A DNA stretch of 33,767 bases from an uncultured Erysipelotrichaceae bacterium (GCA_947036815.1 CAMQRS010000018.1:1-33767); one strand, 5' to 3'. Counted from the first letter of the stretch, positions 1-9,266 are shown. Notes: a model not told the origin generated them from the sequence alone. Numbers and translations are program-made.

Positions 1-105
1 TTACAGCCTATTTAGTAATAGTTTTTACTCCACCAACACTAGAATTTAAAGAACCTCTATTTATCAGATGCCTTAGTTTTAGTTGTTTATTTCTTATCTA
101 TCTTC
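1..105. other. Short non-coding edge, no gene seen
   Basis: All frames are broken by stops and there is no clear hairpin terminator for the minus-strand gene that ends at 106. Bases 32-58 resemble bases 28186-28212 (23 of 27 identical, all four differences transitions), reported as a finding. Confidence 0.5.
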
Positions 106-621
106 TTATTTAACAATCCATTTTCTATAACTTCCATTGTATTCTTTTGCCACATTAGCTAGGTAGAATATTTTACTTAAAATAATATCAGACTCCATTA
201 GTGAAATATTTAAAACAATTAATTCATTCTCTTGTTCTCCGTGAGTAACAACAAACCCTTCATTAATAACTATATTTTTATAATTTTCTAAATCATGTAC
301 TGAGTCAAATTTAACTGTGTGTTGAATTGCTTTTTCTTCTATATCTTCAAATCCTTCGACTTTCGCAAATTCATCTTCACTTACCTCATTAAGGTAGATC
401 ATGTCTTCATCCGATAAATAAGGATATGAAGCTGTTTCACTTACTGCTGTGATATCTTCACATTGTTCTTCAAAACTTTCTTCATTTAATTGTGTATCTT
501 CATCATTATTATTGTTTTTGTTTTCCTTTTTTTCTTTTTTTGCTTTTTCCATACTCAGTATCGTAGCTCCAGTAATCACAGTTCCTATCGCTAACGCTAA
601 AATCAACTTATTTTTTTTCAT
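106..621 (-). CDS. Hypothetical membrane-anchored or exported protein
   Basis: I do not recognise the family. The 171-residue product begins with two lysines and a hydrophobic stretch (about residues 5-24), which would be a signal peptide or N-terminal anchor. A highly charged Lys/Asn/Asp/Glu linker follows (about 26-50), then an acidic domain of about 110 residues with no motif I can name. No lipobox cysteine is visible. The start is supported by GGAGG 8-12 bases upstream, and a TATAAT box lies at 642-647 on this strand. It is divergent from the XRE-type regulator at 777 and shares a 155-base intergenic region with it, so the regulator could control it. That link is inference. Confidence 0.6.
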   Translation of the reverse strand: MKKNKLILALAIGTVITGATILSMEKAKKEKKENKNNNNDEDTQLNEESFEEQCEDITAVSETASYPYLSDEDMIYLNEVSEDEFAKVEGFEDIEEKAIQHTVKFDSVHDLENYKNIVINEGFVVTHGEQENELIVLNISLMESDIILSKIFYLANVAKEYNGSYRKWIVK

Positions 622-668
622 ATTAAGCCTCCGTTTCTTTTATTATACCACACACTTTATTTTTAATT

Positions 669-695
669 ATACACAATATAACTTTATTCGTGTAT
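669..695. repeat. Imperfect inverted repeat between divergent genes
   Basis: ATACAC at 669-674 is matched by GTGTAT at 690-695; with a one-base bulge the arms extend to AATA/TATT. It lies between the divergent promoters of the exported protein and the XRE regulator, where an operator would be expected. Confidence 0.35.
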
Positions 696-717
696 TTGTT
701 TTAACTCACTTCATTTC

Positions 718-739
718 GTGGATAAAATGCTTTAACCAC
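718..739. promoter_or_regulatory. Near-perfect 22-bp palindrome, candidate XRE operator
   Basis: The left arm GTGGATAAA (718-726) and right arm TTTAACCAC (731-739) are inverted copies matching at 8 of 9 positions around a 4-base centre. The palindrome covers the likely -35 region (728-733) of the promoter for the XRE gene, whose TATAAT is at 751-756. This is the arrangement expected for negative autoregulation. The sequence is seen directly; the operator role is inferred. Confidence 0.5.
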
Positions 740-756
740 TTATATTTGCATATAAT
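728..756 (+). promoter_or_regulatory. Promoter of the XRE regulator
   Basis: A perfect -10 TATAAT at 751-756 follows a poor -35 (TGCTTT, 728-733) with a 17-base spacer. An AGAGGT ribosome binding site and the ATG at 777 follow directly. Confidence 0.5.
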
Positions 757-776
757 ATTCATACAGAGGTAAATTT

Positions 777-1109
777 ATGCAAATTAAAATCGGAGATATC
801 ATTTCCAGTCAAATAGAGATAAAAGATCTTAAACAAAAAGATGTAGCACTAGCGTTGAATATATCATATTCAACATTTAATAATTACGTATGCAATGTTC
901 GATTACCCGATATTGAAACTACATTAAAAATTTGTAAATATTTAGATATCGATTTATGCAAAACTTATAATATAAATCCCACTACAGAATTATTGTTAAA
1001 TAAACAAGAAGCAAAGTTGATTCGATTATTCCGAACAGTAGACAGTAAATTTCAAAGCAAATTAATGGAAGTAATCCAAAACTTAATTAATACTTTATAT
1101 GAAAAATAA
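777..1109 (+). CDS. Small XRE-family helix-turn-helix regulator
   Basis: A 110-residue protein. Residues about 18-60 fit a Cro/C1-type helix-turn-helix: a QKDVALAL first helix, a NISYSTFNNYV recognition helix, then a LPDIETTLKICKYLDI helix typical of XRE domains. The C-terminal 35 residues look helical (NKQEAKLIRLFRTVDS...) and probably mediate dimerisation. It should be a cytoplasmic DNA-binding regulator. AGAGGT precedes the ATG. The palindrome at 718-739 over its promoter suggests autoregulation, and the divergent exported protein is a possible second target. Its stop codon sits inside the hairpin it shares with the convergent methyltransferase gene. Confidence 0.8.
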   Translation: MQIKIGDIISSQIEIKDLKQKDVALALNISYSTFNNYVCNVRLPDIETTLKICKYLDIDLCKTYNINPTTELLLNKQEAKLIRLFRTVDSKFQSKLMEVIQNLINTLYEK

Positions 1110-1129
1110 GCGATTGCTTATTTTTTTTT
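1105..1129. terminator. Bidirectional terminator over two stop codons
   Basis: AATAAGC (1105-1111) pairs with GCTTATT (1116-1122) around a GATT loop, followed by a T run on the plus strand and A5 (T5 on the minus strand) on the other side. It contains the stop of the XRE gene (1107-1109) and the stop of the convergent methyltransferase gene (1118-1120). Confidence 0.8.
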
Positions 1130-1699
1130 ACTTATTGCCACTCCATCTCCTATATCGTAAAATACAGTATCATAATAATTATTTTCTTCTAAGTATGAGA
1201 TATACTTTCTTATTTTTTGGACTAATTGTCGTGTATTTCTATTTTTTATACGTTCTTTCGTTTCAACAAATCCATGAAACTTTAGATTATCACTTACTAT
1301 GACCCCATTGTTCTCTAAATTTTGATCATACTTTTCGAAGAATTTTATATATTGCGCTTTAGCAGCATCAATAAAAATAAGATCATATACTCCTTCTATT
1401 TCTATATCTAATGCATCCGCATGATGAATTTTAATTCTATCTTCCATGTTACATTTTCTAATATTTTTAACCGCTTCCTTATATCTTGCTTCATCTCTTT
1501 CAATTGTTACTAATTTTATATGAGGATCACTAAGACACATTTGAATAGCTGAATATCCAATTGCACTTCCTATTTCTAAAATTGTTTTTACTTCGTTTTG
1601 TCTAATACACTCAACCATAAAATTAATTCCTTCTTTTTGCATGATAGGCACCTGATTTTCGAGTGCGTATAGCTCCATGCTTTTAATTATATTTTCCAT
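1118..1699 (-). CDS. trmR: SAM-dependent O-methyltransferase, TrmR/YrrM-like
   Basis: A 193-residue class I methyltransferase. The SAM-binding motif ILEIGSAIGYSAI lies at about residues 40-52, the acidic end of strand 2 in LVTIERDE, and the metal-site strand DLIFIDAAKAQY further on. This is the pattern of the small O-methyltransferase family that includes B. subtilis TrmR, which methylates 5-hydroxyuridine in the tRNA wobble position to 5-methoxyuridine. The length fits that family but is also close to catechol-type O-methyltransferases, so the tRNA substrate is inferred. AAGGTG precedes the ATG at a normal distance. It stands alone between two terminators. Confidence 0.75.
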   Translation of the reverse strand: MENIIKSMELYALENQVPIMQKEGINFMVECIRQNEVKTILEIGSAIGYSAIQMCLSDPHIKLVTIERDEARYKEAVKNIRKCNMEDRIKIHHADALDIEIEGVYDLIFIDAAKAQYIKFFEKYDQNLENNGVIVSDNLKFHGFVETKERIKNRNTRQLVQKIRKYISYLEENNYYDTVFYDIGDGVAISKKK

Positions 1700-1740
1700 T
1701 CATTCACCTTCTTCCTGATTATTATACACTATATAAAATA

Positions 1741-1765
1741 AAAACGTCTTAATTTAAGACGTTTT
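1741..1765 (-). terminator. Terminator of guaB
   Basis: AAAACGTCTTA (1741-1751) pairs perfectly with TAAGACGTTTT (1755-1765). U-rich sequence follows on the minus strand, just beyond the guaB stop at 1774. Confidence 0.85.
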
Positions 1766-1773
1766 TTAACTAA

Positions 1774-3276
1774 TTATTTTTTATTATTTCCTTCTTTAAG
1801 GATGACATCATGTGCTCCACCCTCAACTATACTAGTTGCCGATACTAAAGTAATTTTCGCATTACTTTGTAATTGAGCAATATTCATTGTTCCACAATTA
1901 CACATTGTATGTTTCACTTTACTCAAAGACAATGCTAAGTTATCTTTTAAAGATCCTGCATAAGGTACGTATGAATCTACACCTTCTTCAAAAGAAAGTT
2001 TATTATCTCCACCCATATCATAACGCTGCCAGTTTCTAGCACGAGCGCTTCCTTCTCCCCAGTATTCTTTCATGTATGTACCATTGATCGCTACTTTGTT
2101 AGTTGGTGATTCATCAAATCTAGAGAAATATCTTCCCAACATTAAGAAATCACTACCCATAGCTAGTGCAAGTGTCATGTGATAATCATGCACAATTCCA
2201 CCATCACTACAGATTGGAATATAAATTCCTGTTTCTTCATAATATTCATCACGCGCAAGTGCAACTTCTTGAACAGCAGTTGCCTGCCCACGTCCAATTC
2301 CTTTTTGCTCACGTGTAATACAAATACTACCTCCACCAATACCAATTTTTATAAAATCCGCACCAGCATCCGCTAAAAATCTAAATCCTTCGCGATCTAC
2401 AATATTACCAGCACCAATTTTTACACTATCTCCGTAAGTATTACGTACCCACTGAACAGTTAATTTTTGCCATTCAGAAAATCCTTCACTTGAATCAATA
2501 CACAATATATCTGCACCTGCTTCAAGTAATGCTGGTATTCTTTCTTCATAGTCACGAGTGTTGATTCCCGCTCCTACAATATATCGTTTTTGTTCATCTA
2601 ATAACTCATTTGGGTTTTCTTTATGAGAATCATAATCTTTTCTAAATACAAAACAAGTCAATTTTTGATTTTCATCAATAATAGGTAGTGCATTTAGTTT
2701 ATTATCCCAAATAATATTGTTCGCTTCCGATAAAGTTGTACCTTCATTTCCATAAACCAATTTTTTAAAAGGAGTCATAAATTCTTCAACTTTAGTATTT
2801 ATATCCATTCTTGAAACACGGTAATCTCTACTAGTTACTATACCTACTAATTTACCTTCACTTGTTCCATCCTCAGTTACCGCGATAGTCGCATGTCCTG
2901 TTTTTTCTTTCAATGCAATTACATCTTTTAAAGTATCTGACGCTTTACAGTTTGAGTCACTTTTCACAAACCCTGCTTTTGTCGATTTAACTTTTCTTAC
3001 CATTTCTGCCTCAGCTTCGATAGATTGAGATCCAAATATAAATGAAACTCCTCCCTCTCTCGCTAATGCTACTGCCATTTTCTCTCCTGATACTGACTGC
3101 ATAATTGCTGAAGTCATAGGGATATTCATCGTGATTTCAGATGTTTCCCCTTTTTTAAACTTCACTAAAGGTGTTTTAAGAGATACTGTTGCAGGTACAC
3201 AAGTACTTGAAGAGTATCCTGGAACTAATAAATATTCACTAAATGTACGTGATGGTTCTTTAAAATAAAATGCCAT
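1774..3276 (-). CDS. guaB: IMP dehydrogenase, Tritrichomonas-type
   Basis: Oxidises IMP to XMP with NAD+, the first step from IMP to GMP. The start is set at 3276, not the longer frame at 3315: AAAGGAG lies 8 bases upstream, and the promoter's -10 box lies inside the longer version. With this start the product has 500 residues and two CBS domains (about 95-210) inserted in the barrel. Catalytic Cys319 sits in [15 protein letters not shown] and the Arg418-Tyr419 flap pair in NWQRYD. From memory, sequence and numbering match the IMPDH of the protist Tritrichomonas foetus closely along the whole length, including Lys310 and Glu431, the residues linked there to weak mycophenolate binding. Own promoter and terminator. 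Confidence 0.97.
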   Translation of the reverse strand: MAFYFKEPSRTFSEYLLVPGYSSSTCVPATVSLKTPLVKFKKGETSEITMNIPMTSAIMQSVSGEKMAVALAREGGVSFIFGSQSIEAEAEMVRKVKSTKAGFVKSDSNCKASDTLKDVIALKEKTGHATIAVTEDGTSEGKLVGIVTSRDYRVSRMDINTKVEEFMTPFKKLVYGNEGTTLSEANNIIWDNKLNALPIIDENQKLTCFVFRKDYDSHKENPNELLDEQKRYIVGAGINTRDYEERIPALLEAGADILCIDSSEGFSEWQKLTVQWVRNTYGDSVKIGAGNIVDREGFRFLADAGADFIKIGIGGGSICITREQKGIGRGQATAVQEVALARDEYYEETGIYIPICSDGGIVHDYHMTLALAMGSDFLMLGRYFSRFDESPTNKVAINGTYMKEYWGEGSARARNWQRYDMGGDNKLSFEEGVDSYVPYAGSLKDNLALSLSKVKHTMCNCGTMNIAQLQSNAKITLVSATSIVEGGAHDVILKEGNNKK

Positions 3277-3306
3277 AATAATGCTCCTTTCGCTAATATT
3301 GTATAT

Positions 3307-3334
3307 ATTATACAATGTTAAAATAATATATCAA
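3307..3334 (-). promoter_or_regulatory. guaB promoter
   Basis: On the minus strand TTGATA (3329-3334), a 16-base spacer and TATAAT (3307-3312). The transcript would begin about 20-25 bases before the ribosome binding site, consistent with the start at 3276. No guanine or PRPP riboswitch fits in so short a leader. Confidence 0.75.
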
Positions 3335-3420
3335 CCTCTTTATGATACTTTTCGAATTTTTTTTCGCACTGAAAATTAGAAGTTGATAATCGTTACTAAT
3401 AGACTGAATTTATTCAAAAA

Positions 3421-3450
3421 GATAGTAGATTACATTTGCAATCTACTATC
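3421..3450 (-). terminator. Terminator of the wall hydrolase gene
   Basis: GATAGTAGATT (3421-3431) pairs perfectly with AATCTACTATC (3440-3450), an 11-bp stem. On the minus strand a T5 run follows. T-rich sequence on the other side could let it work both ways. Confidence 0.85.
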
Positions 3451-3467
3451 TTTTATATTTTTAATTA

Positions 3468-4814
3468 TTATCTAACACGAACAAATGTAGGTGACCCACT
3501 ATTTGTATAAGCTGAATAAATAACTGTTTGATTCCCATTCCATCCACCATGTACAGCCATACCGTTACCAATATAAATTGCAACGTGACCTGGATATATA
3601 AGAATATCTCCTGGCAATGCCTGACTAGCACTAACTACCGTACCTAATGAATAATATTCGTTAGGCCATCCGTGGAAATAAATTCCAGCAGCAGCTAATG
3701 AATTTGTTACTAACATAGTACAATCTTGATATCTTCCTACTTGTGCTAACGCTGCATTGTATATAGCATTCGCTCCAGAGTAGCTTCCTACCGCTGAAAA
3801 CGAATTCAAATTGCTTGTGTTTGATTCAGTACTTACTGAAGTGTCTGCCGTTTCTTTTACACGAACCATCATATCTGCAGTAGATTGATTTCCTGTTGAA
3901 TCAGTTGCCATCACACTTAAGTAGTGATTTCCCAAAGTTAGTTTTCCATCCGACTCTGTATCCATTTCTTCAAGTAAAGAAACAGTTACACTTCCATCTA
4001 CATTGTCAATCGCTCTTGCATAACTATCCAAGTTCCATGTATCTGAATCACTAATAGTCATATCTGTAGTTGATAGTTCAATAACTGGTGCCGTAGTATC
4101 TGCAATATTAACATCAAGTTGATATGTATATACACTTCCGTTTAATACTTCATTCGCAACAGTATCTAAAGCAATTTCTACTTTTGACGAATGTTTCATC
4201 GCGTATGTCGCTGATGTTTGAATTGAAAGTTCAGCAGGCATAGATCCTAAGACCGACCCTCCTTTTAACTCAACACCAATCACGTATTCTCCTAATTCAT
4301 AAAATGAATGCATACCAGTTGAACTGATTTCATTTATTTCACTTGAGCTAGGTACAACACCTGCAAGCATATCTTTTGCAATTAATGCAATTGATTCTGA
4401 ATCTCCATATTCAACACCAATTTGTTCGTTGTTAAATACGCTAACTTCATTGTTAATATCCATAACATTTACCGAAGCATCTACACTTTGAGTGTTGTAT
4501 CCAGTTGTGAAGAATGTTACAAAAAATGCAACTATCCCAATCACCACTACGCTTGTAAAATGATGAAAATTAAAGTTTAACTTTTCGAAGCCAGATAAAT
4601 CAATTGTCTTGATTTTGTCCATCATCTTTTGATCCGCTAAAATCGTCTTCGCTTTTGTGATATTTTTACCCACTATCAACGTGCTTTTGTTCATACATTC
4701 AGTTGTTTTATTTTTCAATACACTACCTTTATCTTTCGCAAGTGTTCCTACTTTTGTAGCCACTTGCGTAGTGGTGTCTGAAATTTTGTTTTTATAAAAA
4801 TTTAATTTTTTCAT
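3468..4814 (-). CDS. Membrane-anchored NlpC/P60-like cell-wall hydrolase with Ig-like domain
   Basis: A 448-residue protein. Residues 1-85 are basic and hydrophilic, then one membrane span (about 88-106, VVVIGIVAFFVTFF), so the N-terminus should stay in the cytoplasm and the rest be outside. An Ig-like domain (about 245-330) starts at APVIEL and ends LSVMATDSTGNQST, resembling the cell-surface DUF5011/HYR type. After a Ser/Asn-rich linker the C-terminal 100 residues form a cysteine peptidase domain with probable catalytic Cys365 (QDCTMLV), His410 (GHVAIYIG) and His422 (VHGGW). It probably cuts peptidoglycan stem peptides. AAAGGAGG precedes the ATG. NlpC/P60 versus CHAP cannot be settled by eye. 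Confidence 0.75.
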   Translation of the reverse strand: MKKLNFYKNKISDTTTQVATKVGTLAKDKGSVLKNKTTECMNKSTLIVGKNITKAKTILADQKMMDKIKTIDLSGFEKLNFNFHHFTSVVVIGIVAFFVTFFTTGYNTQSVDASVNVMDINNEVSVFNNEQIGVEYGDSESIALIAKDMLAGVVPSSSEINEISSTGMHSFYELGEYVIGVELKGGSVLGSMPAELSIQTSATYAMKHSSKVEIALDTVANEVLNGSVYTYQLDVNIADTTAPVIELSTTDMTISDSDTWNLDSYARAIDNVDGSVTVSLLEEMDTESDGKLTLGNHYLSVMATDSTGNQSTADMMVRVKETADTSVSTESNTSNLNSFSAVGSYSGANAIYNAALAQVGRYQDCTMLVTNSLAAAGIYFHGWPNEYYSLGTVVSASQALPGDILIYPGHVAIYIGNGMAVHGGWNGNQTVIYSAYTNSGSPTFVRVR

Positions 4815-4841
4815 TGGATTCCTCCTTTGACTTCCTTTGTA

Positions 4842-4870
4842 ATTTTAACATGTATGTCCATATAAATCAA
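4842..4870 (-). promoter_or_regulatory. Promoter of the wall hydrolase gene
   Basis: Minus-strand TTGATT (4865-4870), 17-base spacer, TAAAAT (4842-4847). No convincing purA terminator is seen in 4815-4925, so read-through from purA is also possible. Confidence 0.45.
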
Positions 4871-4925
4871 ATTTTTGAGTATATTCACATAATCTGATGT
4901 ATAAATTTTTATATATGGTTAACAC

Positions 4926-6230
<1,305 letters not shown>

Positions 6231-6257
6231 CTATATTTTTAATAAATTTACTGTATT

Positions 6258-6266
6258 ATTATATCA
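6258..6266 (-). promoter_or_regulatory. Extended -10 promoter of purA
   Basis: Minus-strand TGATATAAT, a perfect -10 with the TGn extension. No good -35 is present, as is common for extended -10 promoters. Confidence 0.5.
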
Positions 6267-6290
6267 TTTTAACTTTTTAAAGCATAGTTA

Positions 6291-6794
6291 TTATTTTTTC
6301 TTTTTACCCATGTCTTCTATAAAGCGTTGAATTATTTGATTTTTTTCAGCTGTTTCTTTTGCATCACGTTTTATAGTGACTCGTTCTAAAACACCGTTTA
6401 TTTTCACATGTATATTCACATGTATATTATCGCTTCCTTCTTCTAAATATACACAATTTGTAACAGAGAGAATATCCACTTCTTCTTTACGTAAAAATCC
6501 TTTTTTATAAATGAAGACGCGTTTCCCATATTTCGCTAAATACACATCTACATATAATAATTGTAGTCCTACATATAAAACAACTAGTGCGATAAGTATT
6601 CCATATATACCATTCAAGCCTAGATACATATAAGTAACATATCCAATAAGCAATCCCACTACCGTTACAGACATCATAAATCTATATGCCGGAGTAATAA
6701 TACCATCTATTACATATTCAAATTCTAAATCTGATTTTGTTTCACGTAGTAACGGCAATAATTTCTCTTTTACTTTATTTTCCATTTTTTTCAT
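6291..6794 (-). CDS. Small membrane protein with bacterial PH-like domain
   Basis: The start is set at 6794, where GGGAGAG precedes the ATG; the longer frame to 6884 would overlap the upstream gene and has no such site. The 167-residue product has two membrane spans (about residues 31-48 and 54-72) followed by a soluble part, KRVFIYKKGFLRKEEVDILSV, with the strand pattern of bacterial PH domains of the YdbS type (PF03703-like). The C-terminus is basic (MGKKKK). Its function is unknown. It lies between the bile-salt-hydrolase-like gene and purA on one strand with short gaps and may be cotranscribed with either. Assignment to the PH-like group rests on topology and strand pattern only. Confidence 0.6.
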   Translation of the reverse strand: MKKMENKVKEKLLPLLRETKSDLEFEYVIDGIITPAYRFMMSVTVVGLLIGYVTYMYLGLNGIYGILIALVVLYVGLQLLYVDVYLAKYGKRVFIYKKGFLRKEEVDILSVTNCVYLEEGSDNIHVNIHVKINGVLERVTIKRDAKETAEKNQIIQRFIEDMGKKKK

Positions 6795-6858
6795 AATTAT
6801 CTCTCCCTTATGTGTCCAGTATAAGTAACAATTCTGAAAAAGTAAAATACTTTCCACT

Positions 6859-7827
6859 TTAAATAATTTGAATTTCATTCTCAACTATCAAAGAATGGAC
6901 AACAAGTTCATTACCTTCTAACACAGTATCATGCAAACGCACGCCAACCAATTGATTTGAGTAGTACGTGTTATAGTAATAAACGCCCGATTTTGTATCC
7001 ATACAGCTTGAATACGTGGTATAGTCTGCTTCTAATTTTTCATTAAAAGCCACACCTTTTACGACTTTAACACTATCCAATATATGAAAAAATTGGCTCA
7101 GACGATGTTTCTCCTCCAACACAGCATTGCTTTTTACGAATGCTGCCCTCACAAATCTAGAAGGGGATGAAGTATCTCCTGGCAGGCCTAATGCTCCCGC
7201 TCCGTGTCCTAATGAGATAAGCGAACATTCTTTAAGGCACGTGTTTTTTGGTTCGTGCACGCTTAATTTCAGGTAGTTATTCAAATTCAGTAAATGATAA
7301 TCAAATCCAGGATTATTACACATTACCCCAATTGGATTATCGAAAATTTCCAACCCTTTTTCTCCGTATTCAATGACAACAGATTTTACTTCATCGCTAA
7401 GCATCCAGTGCAACGGCGATACATCAAGTCCCTCTTGGAAAGGAATGGAGATTAAACTTATATCACGAACCCTAGTTATCGCTTCACTTACGCTCGCACA
7501 TTGCCCTAAAATATACGGAATGAATTCATACGGTGTAATATTCTTTTTATCAGGCATTACCTTTGTTTCATAATATGCATAGCCTTTAAAGTTCAAACCC
7601 GCCATGCATAGACCTTCTTCATTCATCGCATCAGCATATAACGGATAGTCTTCAATTACACAAGCCATCCCAATAATTGCATAATGTTCTATTAAATTCA
7701 CTTCTTCCTTCAATGTTAATTGATAGTTTCTAGGAGTAATCACTACTTGCTCATTAAATGAATAGGAGATATCCATTGTTCTCCCAAATAACAAACCTTT
7801 ATTATTTAACGCAATTGCAGTACACAT
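6859..7827 (-). CDS. bsh: Choloylglycine hydrolase family (bile salt hydrolase-like)
   Basis: An N-terminal nucleophile hydrolase expected to split the amide bond of conjugated bile salts. The start is set at 7827 (AGAGGA upstream) because the enzyme needs Cys at position 2, exposed after Met removal; the longer frame would bury it. The 322-residue product carries the family set: Cys2, Arg16 and Asp19 (GRTMD), Asn79 (AGLNF), Asn171 (MCNNPGFDY) and Arg224 (SPSRFVR), equivalent to Cys2, Arg18, Asp21, Asn82, Asn175 and Arg228 of the Clostridium perfringens enzyme. Asn rather than Tyr at position 79/82 favours bile salts over penicillin V. No signal peptide, so cytoplasmic. Own promoter at 7889-7916. 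Confidence 0.9.
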   Translation of the reverse strand: MCTAIALNNKGLLFGRTMDISYSFNEQVVITPRNYQLTLKEEVNLIEHYAIIGMACVIEDYPLYADAMNEEGLCMAGLNFKGYAYYETKVMPDKKNITPYEFIPYILGQCASVSEAITRVRDISLISIPFQEGLDVSPLHWMLSDEVKSVVIEYGEKGLEIFDNPIGVMCNNPGFDYHLLNLNNYLKLSVHEPKNTCLKECSLISLGHGAGALGLPGDTSSPSRFVRAAFVKSNAVLEEKHRLSQFFHILDSVKVVKGVAFNEKLEADYTTYSSCMDTKSGVYYYNTYYSNQLVGVRLHDTVLEGNELVVHSLIVENEIQII

Positions 7828-7888
7828 ACAGTTCCTCTTTTCTATATTCATAGTATGCACGTTATTACTTACATCTATTATTATATAT

Positions 7889-7916
7889 ATTATACAAACA
7901 GACTCATTCATCTCAA
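7889..7916 (-). promoter_or_regulatory. Promoter of the bile-salt-hydrolase-like gene
   Basis: Minus-strand TTGAGA (7911-7916), 16-base spacer, TATAAT (7889-7894). The leader to the ATG is about 55 bases, AT-rich, with no clear structure. Confidence 0.65.
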
Positions 7917-7969
7917 CTATGTTATTACTAGTAAATGTATACAGCTTTTATACTTACTGCTCAACTAGA

Positions 7970-7996
7970 AGAAAACCACTTTAAAAAGTGCTTCTT
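7970..7996 (-). terminator. Weak hairpin after the methionine gamma-lyase gene
   Basis: CACTTT/AAAGTG with an AA loop, extended by GAAG/CTTC around unpaired bases, ends next to the stop at 7997. The minus strand lacks a long T run beyond it, so termination is probably partial. Confidence 0.35.
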
Positions 7997-9190
7997 TTAC
8001 ATGTGAGACATCCCTACTTCTAAATCTTCGATGATATCTTCTACATTTTCTAGCCCAACAGATAATCGTATCAGTCCAGAAGGGATACCAACTTCTATTA
8101 ATTCTTCTTCTGTATATGTTGAATGAGTCATGCTCGCTGGGTGCTCAATTAAACTTTCATCGCTTCCCAAACTCACTGCTAATCCTATCATATCTAAATT
8201 ATCTAACATTGCTTGTCCTGCACTTCTTCCGCCTTTTACCTCGAAAGCAATCACTCCTCCAAACCCGCTCATTTGCTTCACCGCAATTTCATGATTGTGA
8301 TGAGATTTCAATCCTGGATAGTATACTTTTTCAATTTTAGGATGTGCTTCTAAGTATTCAGCTATGATCATCGCACTCTCATTATGACGTTGCATTCTTA
8401 CTTCAAACGTTTTTAACCCACGTTCTATCAAGTAACATTCATTCGCCGGCAATACAGCTCCTGTCATATTTTTTACACCAACAAATAAAATTTCATTCAT
8501 TAGTGATTGTTTCCCAACGACAAATCCGGCAATTAAATCTCCATGCCCATTTAAATACTTAGTTGCTGAGTGACAAATTACATCAACGCCTAGTTCAAAC
8601 GGCTTTTGATTATATGGAGATGCGAATGTATTATCACAGATTACTTGAATCTCTTTATTATAACTATGAGCAATATCAGAAACTGCTTTAATATCTGTTA
8701 TCTTCAAATTGGGATTAGCTGGTGTTTCTATAAATACCGCAATCGTATTTTCTTTCAAAGTTGCTTCCAACAACTCTAAATCGTTTAAATCTATTAAATC
8801 TACTTCTACTCCAAATCGCGGTAAGTCTTTACTCATCAACGCATAGGTACATCCATATAGCGTACTATCTGCAATTATATGTTTTCCCGCCCCTGCGATT
8901 GTCCATATTAGAGATGTGATAGCTCCCATTCCTGAAGCAGTCGCTAACGCAGCTTCTCCACCTTCTAATTGTGCTACTTTTTTTTCAATTACACTTGCAG
9001 AAGGGTTTCCAATACGTGAGTATATATACCCGTCTTCTTCCCCAGCAAAACGAGCACCCCCTTGTGCACAGTTATCAAAAATAAATGTTGAGGTTTGATA
9101 AATTGGTGTTGTTAAAGAACCAAACATGACGTCTTTCATTTTACCAGCATGAATTGCAGTAGTACCAATTCCTTTTGTATTTTTTTTCAT
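7997..9190 (-). CDS. megL: Methionine gamma-lyase
   Basis: A PLP enzyme of the Cys/Met metabolism family that breaks L-methionine into methanethiol, 2-oxobutyrate and ammonia. At 397 residues it has the family length. The PLP lysine is Lys211 in HSATKYLNGHGD. The substrate loop STLYGCTYAL contains Tyr112 and Cys114, matching Tyr114 and Cys116 of Pseudomonas putida methionine gamma-lyase; that cysteine separates true gamma-lyases from cystathionine gamma-synthase and beta-lyase. Other blocks are YSRIGNPS and ETPANPNL. A strong AAGGAGGT precedes the ATG. The product is cytoplasmic. Cystathionine gamma-lyase or homocysteine lyase activity cannot be excluded. Confidence 0.88.
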   Translation of the reverse strand: MKKNTKGIGTTAIHAGKMKDVMFGSLTTPIYQTSTFIFDNCAQGGARFAGEEDGYIYSRIGNPSASVIEKKVAQLEGGEAALATASGMGAITSLIWTIAGAGKHIIADSTLYGCTYALMSKDLPRFGVEVDLIDLNDLELLEATLKENTIAVFIETPANPNLKITDIKAVSDIAHSYNKEIQVICDNTFASPYNQKPFELGVDVICHSATKYLNGHGDLIAGFVVGKQSLMNEILFVGVKNMTGAVLPANECYLIERGLKTFEVRMQRHNESAMIIAEYLEAHPKIEKVYYPGLKSHHNHEIAVKQMSGFGGVIAFEVKGGRSAGQAMLDNLDMIGLAVSLGSDESLIEHPASMTHSTYTEEELIEVGIPSGLIRLSVGLENVEDIIEDLEVGMSHM

Positions 9191-9211
9191 ATGTAACTAC
9201 CTCCTTATAAA

Positions 9212-9240
9212 AGTATACATCACATATTAGCGTCCTTCAA
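9212..9240 (-). promoter_or_regulatory. Promoter of the methionine gamma-lyase gene
   Basis: Minus-strand TTGAAG (9235-9240), 17-base spacer, TATACT (9212-9217). The leader is too short for a SAM riboswitch. Confidence 0.5.
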
Positions 9241-9266
9241 ACCATAATTTGTTTATTTACATTAAA

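Noticed and set aside
449-772. Plus-strand ORF of 107 codons
   Set aside because: It is the antisense of the exported-protein gene, very rich in Phe/Ser/Leu, and has no ribosome binding site.
3277-3315. N-terminal extension of IMP dehydrogenase
   Set aside because: It contains the promoter -10 box, and the shorter start has AAAGGAG and restores standard residue numbering.
6795-6884. N-terminal extension of the PH-like protein
   Set aside because: It would overlap the bile-salt-hydrolase-like gene and has no Shine-Dalgarno sequence.
7997-9190. Cystathionine gamma-synthase or beta-lyase instead of methionine gamma-lyase
   Set aside because: The substrate loop has the Tyr-Gly-Cys-Thr motif of methionine gamma-lyases.
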